Positions 43,770 through 52,401 of a stretch of DNA of 64,000 nucleotides are shown here, in pieces (the first letter of the stretch is position 1; each line of letters begins with the position of its first letter). This DNA comes from Ophiobolus disseminans. Taxonomy: Eukaryota > Ascomycota > Dothideomycetes > Pleosporales > Phaeosphaeriaceae. A model generated the notes under the pieces. That model was not told the origin of the DNA. It saw only the letters and a program-made list of their open reading frames with translations, and did not search any database. Location: the NCBI GenBank assembly GCA_010093685.1, contig MU006221.1:713491-777490 (forward strand), in the 5' to 3' direction. Made by a program: the position numbers and the translations under genes.

Positions 43770-43983
43770 GACTCGAAGAGCCGCACGTGCGCCCTCGCTT
43801 ACCTAAGCCGCACGTACCACGCGCTAGCAAAGCTATGTCGTTCGTTCCGCCGACCTCTGCTCGCAAACTTCCTCACCAGCAAGCAAACTTTTGCGCAGCT
43901 CCCCGCAACCTCGACCAACGGTCGGGAAGCGCATCTACTTCACTGATGGACGTCGGATGAGGTCTTGAGCGCCTCGCTTCACC

Positions 43984-45177
43984 ATGGTAACGTGCCACTT
44001 CCACAATACCCTCCCCGCACATACTGACCGGTTTGCAGAGCTCATCTACTGTCTCTGTGTCGGCTGCGACGCCGACCCGACACCCTTTTCAGAGGAAGAT
44101 TGATGATGTCAAGCCGTCCAAAACGTAAGTGACCTCTCGCTCTCCTCCCCTCTGTTACCACATGATGCGACAAAAAAAGTTGGGAATCTCTCCGAAAATT
44201 CCGTGTGGAGAATATGTTAACTTGTATTTCTGATTGCAAGTATCTCTACTTGTACTACAAGATTCGATCACTCAAAGACACATTTACGACTAGTCGCGCT
44301 GACCGGACTTCTGCAGGGACATTAACTTTGTCATCATGGACTACCTGGTCAGCGAAGGCTACCCAAGAGCTGCGGAAAAGTTCGCCAAAGAAGCCAACAT
44401 CCAGCTGCCTCTTGAAGAGGAGTCCATCCAGTGCCGCGTAGAGATACGACAGGCCATCCATGTTGGAGATATTGACACCGCCATCACGAAGATCAATGAT
44501 CTGAACCCGCAGGTATGTTGCATCATTCTCCAGCTCACGTACCCTTCCTTGCAGGATTAAATTCAGTTTCATGCACCACGCATAATTTCTTTGATGATAA
44601 TCAAACCTTCAGTCCTCAGTATGATTTGCAAGCAAACGTCTTTTATAATTTCGCATATTTCTTCCGCGAACCCTGCTGACAAGCATATTAGATCCTTGAT
44701 ACAGATCCCGCCTTGCATTTTGCACTGCTTCGTCTACAGCTCATCGAGCTTATACGAGCATGCACCTCTTCTGCCACATCCGACATCACCCCAGCCCTCA
44801 ACTTCGCGTCCTCACAGCTTGCTCCACGAGCAGCCACAAACCTAGACTTCCTCAAGGACCTCGAACTCACAATGTCATTGCTCATCTTCCTGCCAGCTAC
44901 CAGTACGCTACAAAAGGAGCTTACTGATCTCCTTGATCCTTGTCTTCGGCGGAACGTTGCAAGCAAAGTAAACGAGGCCATACTAACAAGTATGGGGGCC
45001 CGGGGTGAAGCACGCATGCGAAGCCTAGTACGCTTGAGGCACTGGGCGGAGTCGAAGGCACGAGCTGCCGGCAAGGACATACCGCCGGCACTACCTCTTG
45101 GCTTGCAAGACGCTGATGAACGACCTTCGGACAGCAATGGGAATAACGGCGCAGCTGCGGACATCATGGTGCAGTAG
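43984..45177 (+). CDS. GID8: Gid8, CTLH/CRA subunit of the GID/CTLH ubiquitin ligase
   Basis: Scaffold subunit of the GID/CTLH E3 ligase, which degrades gluconeogenic enzymes in yeast. Four exons, 43984-43986, 44039-44124, 44317-44512 and 44692-45177, give 256 aa. Exon 1 holds only the start codon; exon 2 continues with TPTRHPFQRKIDDVKPSK. Then come the LisH motif (FVIMDYLVSEGYPRAAEKFA), the CTLH region (IRQAIHVGDIDTAITKINDL) and CRA helices (LHFALLRLQLIELIRACTSS). Joined frames are exact at all three introns. The start-codon-only exon is supported by the Met-Ser join and by the good donor GTAACG directly after CACCATG. Confidence 0.9.
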
Positions 45178-45469
45178 AAACGTATTTGAACTGGCAAACT
45201 CACTTGTCTTTGTGCTAGTTGGGTAAGTGACATTGCCATGCTATGGAGCTTAGCATTGCTTGTTGGGTAATGCAACCAAGCTAGCGTTATGATTGAAAAT
45301 GACACCAGAATAATGACCTTGAATTCACTCCAACCTCACTCGCAATGTGACTATGATACCGTGATCAACTGGTGGGATGTGAAAGACGTAGAGGTACTTT
45401 ATTCTCATTACACGCAGTATTTACAGGAAGGCTAAACCACGAACTCACTTCTTCTGCTAGCGTTGTTCC

Positions 45470-46609
45470 TTATTTCGAGGTGTCCAACACGAATCGTCCT
45501 GCGATATCGCCCTTGCGCATCTTGTCATACACCATTTGGAGCTCGGAGAGTCCAACGACCTTGAAGGGAGCCTTGATTAAGCCTCGGGCGTAGAACTCGA
45601 TGGCCTCAGCGCTGTCCAAGCGGTTGCCGACGTAGCTGCCCTGGATCCTGATCATCTTGACAACGGACTCAAAGACAGGCGCCTTGAGGTAAGCACCGGC
45701 TGGCAAGCCGATACAGATGACGGTACCGCGCGGTCGGACATACTCAGCGGCCTGTTGGAACGGTTTCTCGTTGACGGCGACAAGGATGACAGCATGGGGA
45801 CCGAGGCCATCAGGAGTAGCCTTCTGTACGTCGGCGACGAGGTTCTTGGAGGTAGCAAAGTCGACGAACGTCTCCGCGCCAAGCTGCTCTGTGCACATCT
45901 TCCTCTTCTCATCACCGGTATCGATGGCAATAGCCCTCAGGCCCATCGCTTTAGCATACTGACATGCTAAGCTGCCGAGGCCACCTCCAGCACCAACGAT
46001 GGCGACAAACTGACCGGGCCTAGCACCAGACTCCTTCAGCCCCTTGTAGACCGTGATACCGGCACAGAGGATGGGTGCAATGGCGGCCAGGTCGCAGTGC
46101 TTGGGGATGCGTGCCACATGAGCTGCTTTGGCAATGCAGTACTGTTGGAACGTTCCATCGACAGTGTAACCGGAGAGGAGAGGTTTGGGGCACAGAGGCT
46201 CGTCGGATGATTGGCAGAACTCGCAGGCCAGGCAGGAGCCGTTCAACCACTTGACACCGGCGTGGTCACCGATCTCGACGTCGGTGACAAGGTCGCCCTT
46301 TGCAACCACAATACCGGCTCCCTCGTGGCCACCTACGAGTGGCAGCTTGGTAGCCTGGGGTGAATATTAGTATCATGGGTGACATTACTGTTGGTTGCCA
46401 TTGCTCGAAGGCACATAGAGATGGGTATGGCGTACCAGCGGCCAGTCGCCGTTCACCGCATGAAGATCGGTATGGCAGACACCCGAGAACTTGATGTTGA
46501 CGAGAACCTCGTCAGGGCCAGGCTTCTGCACTGGGATCTTCTTGTAGTCGACGGGACCACCAGTCTGCTCGATGACTTGCGCCCACTGCTCGGTAGGAAT
46601 CTCACCCAT
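45470..46609 (-). CDS. Zinc-dependent alcohol dehydrogenase
   Basis: Medium-chain NAD(P)-dependent alcohol dehydrogenase of the yeast ADH1 type, interconverting ethanol and acetaldehyde or similar alcohols, probably cytosolic. Two exons on the minus strand, 46436-46609 and 45470-46354, give 352 aa. Catalytic zinc ligands are Cys45 (SGVCHTDLH) and His68/Glu69 in GGHEGAG. The structural zinc lobe is CLACEFCQSSDEPLC. The Rossmann loop is GAGGGLGSLA. The intron falls just before the GHE motif. A TATA box is present upstream (46696-46702). The highly regular codon use suggests good expression. Confidence 0.93.
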
Positions 46610-46695
46610 GTTGAAGGTAGAAGAGTATCTAGGAGTGATCGAAAGTGTTTGTTTGTGTTGGAAAGATTGAGTTTGTAGAGTTGGTGAGGGGGGAC

Positions 46696-46702
46696 ATTTA
46701 TA
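46696..46702 (-). promoter_or_regulatory. TATA box of the alcohol dehydrogenase gene
   Basis: TATAAAT on the minus strand, about 87 bp upstream of the ADH start codon, a normal distance for a regulated fungal gene. Confidence 0.55.
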
Positions 46703-46709
46703 GCAGAAG

Positions 46710-48315
46710 GTAGTCCTTATATACTTAGACCGGCCATTTGTTCCTGATGGGAAATTGTCACGCTAGGCTCATACCAGCGTCTCAAGCTCTCACCTGCATC
46801 TTAGAGAGCTACAGCAAGCTCCTCTCACCCACTTCCTTATCGGCGTGCCGGAGGGAGATCACGTGCACTTCCAAATCCTCATTGGTCAATTGCTACGAGT
46901 TACAGAGCTTCAGTGGGACTTATGGAGGGGTACATGGTGAGTATTGGTCGTAGCCACGATGAACTATCGGATAATGCTGCATCGGGCGAGTGGCAGGGGC
47001 GGCAGCGTAAGCGCAAGAATTCTGTTGCAGCATTCGAAGGGGCCGGACTGCGGTGGCCTGACATTAACGCGCAGCCAGCAAGGTACATGGGCTGTGTTGT
47101 TGTCGTGGTGTGAGGGGTGGATGCATTTTGGTAGTGGGGTGTTTTGACGTCACCTCCCATTTTGGGAACAATGTCTCCTGATGTTTTTTGCTCAGCGCCA
47201 TACATATCCACGGCCGCCGAAATTTTCATTAGGACATTAAAGAAATTTTTGTTATCCAAGGTATGGTCTGCAATCGATCACGATACCTGGTAGCGGTCAA
47301 TCCAGCCTTCGCGCCGGTCCGATGTTTCCTTTGAGATGTAACAGCCCATGCACCGCCTGATAGTGTTTCCTCTGTAATCCACTTAGCTTTTCCTTACCTT
47401 GCTCATGTGAGCAAACTCGCGGCCTTCATTCGGACACCAGAGCCAATGCACCATTCACCAGGGTCGGTCGAACGCGAGATCGAAAAGCTATTCCCAACAG
47501 CTCGCGCATAAGGCCCAGCCATAGAGCGCCTTGCATTTACATCCCCAGATGTAGTAAGATTGTGGACCAATGACAGGTGTGTGTCCCCTGTCTAGCCGGA
47601 TCCACTGAATGCGGCTCCTAACTCTTCCCAGGCGGATCCTTCATGCCGAGACGTCCTAGTGCTTTTGTCCGCAGTCGCGGGGTACTTCGCGCATCAACTG
47701 ACTCGCAGTCTGTGTATGTGTCCAGCCACGGAGCAAAGGAAAGAATGCATTCAACCCCCGGACAAGTGCAGTGATCAGGTCTTGTTATGCGTTGTATGGG
47801 AGTACTACACAAAACTATGACATTGCCGGATAAGTAGCAACTTCGTAGTACACTTGGCGGTTCTGCTGTGAAGCTCTTTAATTTTTCCCCATATATTTGG
47901 CTACCCTCCAAGGAATGTTGTTCCAAATAGTCCGAAATTAACCTTCAATGCATGCGGCCGGGCTTTTTGGAACCCAACTTGACCAACATTTGTGGGCGGG
48001 GTTAAGGGCGGCAGCTAGTGTAATGCGGGGTAGAGAGATGTTGGTGAAGGGAAGAGCTGGATTCAGGAGGTCCACCTGAGAGGAGCGCCGACGGATCAAA
48101 TCCGATAGGTGGGAGTATCACCGGTGGTGGAGAGGCGTGTCAATGTCTTTCAAGTGAACGCGACGACTGCTCTGCTTCTTTATACCCCCAACTTTGAGAA
48201 CCTTGATAGCTCCAGGGACAAAAGCATATCATAGCATATTTGTAGTGAGCACCTACATGGTCATACAATGGCCTATAGGGAAGTGGAACAGACGCAAGTA
48301 CTATGATCGATGAAA
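46710..48315. other. Gene-poor region, nothing recognised
   Basis: About 1.6 kb upstream of ADH with short open frames only, none with a recognisable motif. No tRNA or rRNA. Confidence 0.45.
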
Positions 48316-48520
48316 TATGGAAGAGCTCATATTTGGTGTCGCATCGGCGTTATCCAACGCTACTATTCAGTACCCAGGTATACAAGAATTTGTCTACCTT
48401 TTCATCTTATTAAGATCTCCATAGTGTCTTGAGGATACACGGGATGTCTATTAGAGTCTAAGTAATATATAGATCTTTGCCGCACCTGGTGGTCCATCAC
48501 CAGATACGAGCTCCTTTGTA
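48316..48520. mobile_element. MITE family A, copy 3
   Basis: 205 bp. The left end TATGGAAGAGCTCATATTTG then GTGTCGCATC mirrors the right end CCATCACCAGATACGAGCTC then CTTTGTA. The interior has GAGGATACACGGGATG, like copy 1. No coding capacity. Confidence 0.7.
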
Positions 48521-48973
48521 CTTGGTCAACCTTTGTTCCCTGACGCGTAGATCAACACGAGTCTCACACAGTCATTCGCATAGTCGGACGAAGTATATGA
48601 AGAATACGAAGCAGAGGGTAGGGTTTTGCATTCGAGGCTAGCCAGGCATTCTTCAACCGGGAAACTTGGGCCATTTGTTGAAGATGAGGATGCAAAAGCT
48701 GACATGCAGGTCGTCGTTTCGAACCAATGCTATCGACCATGAAGTCCTGCGTTCGTGTTCTCCGAAAACTTCACCCGCGAATACACCAACGCTTCCGGTA
48801 ATCTACGTGCTTCCCAACGAAAATTCACAGAGCCGAAGAATGATGACTGCTCAGCACTACTACCGTCCGTTTCGTAGCTTTTCTCCAGATTCGAAGCATC
48901 TGCACGTTTGGTGGGCTACAAGAATATTGCCTCCGGGCGAGGCAAAGTTTCTTCGACTTATTAGCATAGAATA
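48521..48973. other. Intergenic, nothing recognised
   Basis: About 450 bp between the MITE and the caleosin pseudogene. A 103-codon plus-strand frame at 48666-48977 has no motif. Confidence 0.4.
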
Positions 48974-49566
48974 TTAGCCAAAAGTCTTAGCCCGTTCGCG
49001 AGCGATCTTCTCGAATATTGTGCCATCAGAAACGCCCAACATATCATCCTTTTTCAGCTTGCCATCTCGAGGCCAGAGCAGGATATAGAGAGCAATCCCT
49101 ATGTACTGTTAGTCACTGCAATTTATTACCTGATATGATTAAGAAAGACATCCATTTTAACCCGCCAGCGAACCACCCAAACCAGTCGTTTGCACAGCAC
49201 TGGCCTGTCCACACATTGTACAGCGTTCTCCACATCAAATAATCTTTGCCCTCCGCATACTTGTTGAAGATGCAGTCAAAACGGCGCATGTCTATACCCC
49301 CGCTCAAATCGTATGTGGCTGTCATGCTTCCGTGCCTGCTGTGGTGGATATTGTCGATGTTGATAGCAAACAGTGGATGAGGTAGCTAGTTTGCCTGCGT
49401 GCTGTACGACGAACATGCAGGCATGGTAACTGCAGCCCAAATACAGAGAGCAACGTTGAAACCTAGCTTTCGGAATCCGATGTAGATGTCCCACGGGTAT
49501 ATGAGGCCATCGTGATCCGCATCTCAGAAGTCGCAATGGTTTCGCAGAGCGCTGCGTAAAGTCTAT
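48974..49566 (-). pseudogene. Caleosin/peroxygenase pseudogene
   Basis: One minus-strand frame reads as a fungal caleosin, a lipid-droplet, heme-dependent peroxygenase with an EF-hand. Recognisable blocks are SALRNHCDF, DADHDGLIYPWDIYIGFRKL (EF-hand), GFNVALCIWAAV, LPHPLFAINIDNIHHSRHGS, FNKYAEGKDYLMWRTLYNVW, and the C-terminal LYILLWPRDGKLKKDDMLG then SDGTIFEKIARERA. It is broken by TGA in the EF-hand region (after HCDF) and TAG before LPHPLFA. No usable donor joins GWFAGGLKW to the last exon. Both stops sit where family members often have Trp or an aromatic residue, so G-to-A changes are a likely cause. An N-terminal exon may persist near 49760-49880. Confidence 0.8.
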
Positions 49567-50201
49567 TGGTTCGAATCATCGTCATGAGGCAATGAAAGAC
49601 AGAAAGAAGGAGGTATAGACATATTGCACAATCTGACTCTTGTGTTTTCGTTTGCCAGGGTTTCAGTTACGGTTACATGCCGCAAACCGTGGGAATTACC
49701 ACCACTGACGTATATCTTGGCGCGTTGCCAGAAGAGGAACTCGCCCGGGTATTCAGCTGAGCCCTGCTTTCGTGGAACCATAAATGTGGGAACATGTCTG
49801 CTGGCGTGGGGGAATCCGATTGTCAATGTGCACATTTCTTCGCCCGATTCTGTAGGACTATCGCGGGACTGCAAGCGTGCAGGCGGCGGTGAACAGCAAC
49901 GGTCTGGCCAGCAAGGCATTGATGATTGATGGTGAACTATATATCCTATATATCCTATATTGTTGGGCTGTGTGCTCCCTTGTATTCCACGTTGTAATAT
50001 TAGGAGGAACGATTAGTGTCACCTCGACAAGCCCTGGAAGTGAGGTCTAGTCGACCGCCAACCCCGCCCCCCGCATTGAAGTTCCGACGTTCGCAAAAAA
50101 AAAAAATACACAAAATCTATGACACATTGATTCCGAGGCCGCAAACAGGGTATTTGGGACGGCGCGTTGTCAAGCCACCCCCCCGGCGCGCGCTCTAAGT
50201 A
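49567..50201. other. Intergenic, low-complexity
   Basis: Contains a poly(A) run around 50095-50106 and C- and GC-rich tracts at about 50178-50195. A 118-codon minus-strand frame at 49563-49919 may include a remnant of the caleosin N-terminus but is otherwise unsupported. Confidence 0.4.
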
Positions 50202-50214
50202 TATAGTATAAAAA
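50202..50214 (+). promoter_or_regulatory. Upstream TATA element of tRNA-Gln
   Basis: TATAGTATAAAAA lies 30-42 bp upstream of the tRNA 5' end, the position at which TFIIIB-binding TATA elements occur in fungi that use them for tRNA genes. Confidence 0.45.
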
Positions 50215-50243
50215 TTTTGACGACTGCCATAAATCAGTTCAAT

Positions 50244-50388
50244 GGTCTATTAGTGTACGTGGTCGCCTTTACAGCTTCACCTCTAATGAATTCAATCTAA
50301 CATCCAATCAGGTAGTGGTTATCACTCTGGATTTTGATTGCAATCGTCAGAATCTTCCAGTAACCCCAGTTCGAATCTGGGATAGACC
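50244..50388 (+). tRNA. tRNA-Gln (anticodon TTG) with two insertions
   Basis: The acceptor stem pairs GGTCTAT (50244-50250) with ATAGACC (50382-50388), 7 of 7. The anticodon stem is CTGGA/TCCAG and the T stem CCCAG/CTGGG with the B box GTTCGAATC. The loop TTTTGA gives anticodon TTG at 50334-50336. A 17-nt intron sits at the canonical place after base 37 (50338-50354). A second insertion of 57 nt (50255-50311) interrupts the D arm. Removing it restores TAGTGTAGTGGTTATCAC, a normal tRNA-Gln D arm. The insertion starts GTACGT and ends CTAACATCCAATCAG, like a spliceosomal intron. An A-box-like TAGTGTACGTGG is kept at 50251-50262. A TTTTT terminator follows at 50392. Confidence 0.8.
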
Positions 50389-50391
50389 TTC

Positions 50392-50396
50392 TTTTT
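50392..50396 (+). terminator. Pol III terminator of tRNA-Gln
   Basis: Run of five T on the coding strand, four bases after the acceptor stem. Confidence 0.7.
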
Positions 50397-50693
50397 GTCC
50401 CTTTCTGCGTGGTGAGCTGCCTCAAGACGTTTTTTTCGTTGGGCCATGCGCTTGGGGGCCAGTGGAGAGTGGCGCTCGGCGCTGTCCGTAGAAAATCATT
50501 TTCCAGTGCATCAATGTGGAATAAGACAATGCTCTACGCTCAGCGATTATTGTTCGTGTTGTACCCCCACCAAAGGAGAATGTTGTTGTGACGCTTTTCA
50601 TGTCTCAGCAATCTCACATACGGTCAATAGTCTCAGCTCAGTTATATCAAAGAGAAATCCAATGCATATATATGTTACATTGGTTTTCTTCGT
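50397..50693. other. Intergenic, 3' flank of Alg2
   Basis: About 300 bp between the tRNA and the Alg2 stop codon. No further feature seen. Confidence 0.45.
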
Positions 50694-52118
50694 TTAGACT
50701 GCCTGCTTCAGCGCTAGCCATAAACTTCCAGCAGCAAGCACGCCCATCACGCTAACAGCGAAGATAACCACAGCAAAAGGCATCAACGGCGGACGGACAT
50801 GCTGCTGCTCCATGGCCCATATGGCCGTGTCCAAGCGCTCACCCATCTTGTCTTTAGAGAACTCAGCAATGACGCGATCTCTGCCCCACTTGCCCATGTC
50901 TTTGAGTCTCTGCTCGCCGTGTCCGTCCTCTAGAGCTATGCGCATGACCTCGGTCCACTCGTGCACCTTGCTCACATCTCTCAGCCAGCCGGTCTGCCCA
51001 GAAATGACCGTCTCCGTGGGGCCTCCTTCGTTCGCTGCCAGTACCGGGGTGCCCGCCAGCATGGCCTCGAGCGGCACGATACCGAAATGTTCATTCCGCG
51101 GCGTGTAAACGAGGAGGCGAGACGTGGAGAGGAGGGTAGCCTTAAAGGCGCCTGGCACGGAGTGGAGGAAGAGGACGGCGATGTCGTCGGGGATGCCTTG
51201 GGCCGAGATGACTGTCTTCGCGGTCGCATGCTTCAGTTCCAGCGTGTCTGCCAACTCACACAGCGCTGTATATGTGCCGGTGTTTTCTGCCACTCTCGGG
51301 TCGAAGCCGCCTGCTATGACGAGGCGCGCGTCTCTGCGCTCCCCCTGCGACAGCCCTGCAAATGCCTTGATTGCGAGTGCCACGTCCTTCTTCTTCTCGA
51401 AGCGGTTGATGCTGAGCAGTACCTGCTTGCCCGGCCACAGCGGCGTGGCGTCGCCGGCTGCCGCGTTGGTGTCGACGCAGGGGTACACGACGCCCGGGCT
51501 GCGATGCGCGAGGGCAGGAAAGGCGGCGGCAAAGACGCTCTTGGTGAAGTTGCTATTCACCACGATGGTGTCGCTGCAGCCCGTGCTCCAGCTCTCGAGC
51601 CAGTCAAAGGGCGCGCGGTACAGCGCCTTGAGCCAGCCGCCCTGCGTGGCCAGCAGCTTGTCCGGGAAGTGGCAGTAGAAGAGCACGCGTGGGCGGGGCT
51701 GCAGCAGGCGCAGGAGGGGCACGCCGGCGCTGAGCTGGTCGACGAAGAAGCACGTGGGCGCGAGCTGCTGCAGCTCGTCGGAGAAGAGGGCAATCTGCAG
51801 CAGCAGGTGCACCTGGCGGAGGATGGCGCACAGGATGGCGAAGCGGCCCAGCACCGTCGGGGGCACCACCGTGTTGCCGCGCACGCGCACGTCGAGGGTT
51901 CCTTTGCGCCGGCGTCAGGTCTCAGCGGCGGGTGACGGCGGGGGCTTACCGTCGCGGGCTTCGTCGAAGCAGTGCCGTGGGTCGCAGTGCGAGGTGAAGA
52001 TGGTCACCGTGTGCCCGCGGCTCTGGAGCGCGACGGCGGCATCCACGACAAGCCGCTCGGCGCCGCCAATGCCCAGGTCCGGGTGGAAGAAGACGGTGTG
52101 CTGCCGCGTCTCCGCCAT
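50694..52118 (-). CDS. ALG2: Alpha-1,3/1,6-mannosyltransferase Alg2
   Basis: ER glycosyltransferase that adds the second and third mannoses to the dolichol-linked N-glycan precursor from GDP-mannose. Two exons on the minus strand, 51950-52118 and 50694-51901, give 458 aa. The N-terminus FFHPDLGIGGAERLVVDAAV is diagnostic. It is followed by PRVLFYCHFPDKLLA and SNFTKSVFAAAF. The GT4 C-terminal domain has LLSINRFEKKKDV and the EX7E motif in EHFGIVPLEAMLAGTPVLA. A hydrophobic C-terminal hairpin (PFAVVIFAVSVMGVLAAGSL) would anchor it in the ER. It is divergent from Vps15 across 283 bp. Confidence 0.94.
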
Positions 52119-52401
52119 CTGGTGTTTGTATGTGAAGGGCTACAACAGTCCACGGGTACCTTCAATGTTCGCGGCACGGTACCGAGCTGACCTTCCCCCT
52201 TTCGTCCTAGTGGCCGAGGCGCTGAACAAGTGAAGGATGACCTCGAGTACGACCACGCCTGACATAAAACATCATCTCTCTTCTGTAGCGCCTTCTTCCA
52301 GGTACAATTCGGTCTCGACTAGCGTCCAGCATGTGGGCTGCGAGGCATCACATCTGCCCGTCGCCTTAGTCTCATCTCCCTCACAGCGATCAACCGCCTT
52401 C

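Noticed and set aside
43834..43960. Possible upstream start for Gid8 (MSFVPPTSARKL...)
   Set aside because: The frame ends in a stop before the conserved region, while the start-codon-only exon at 43984 joins exactly to the conserved N-terminus.
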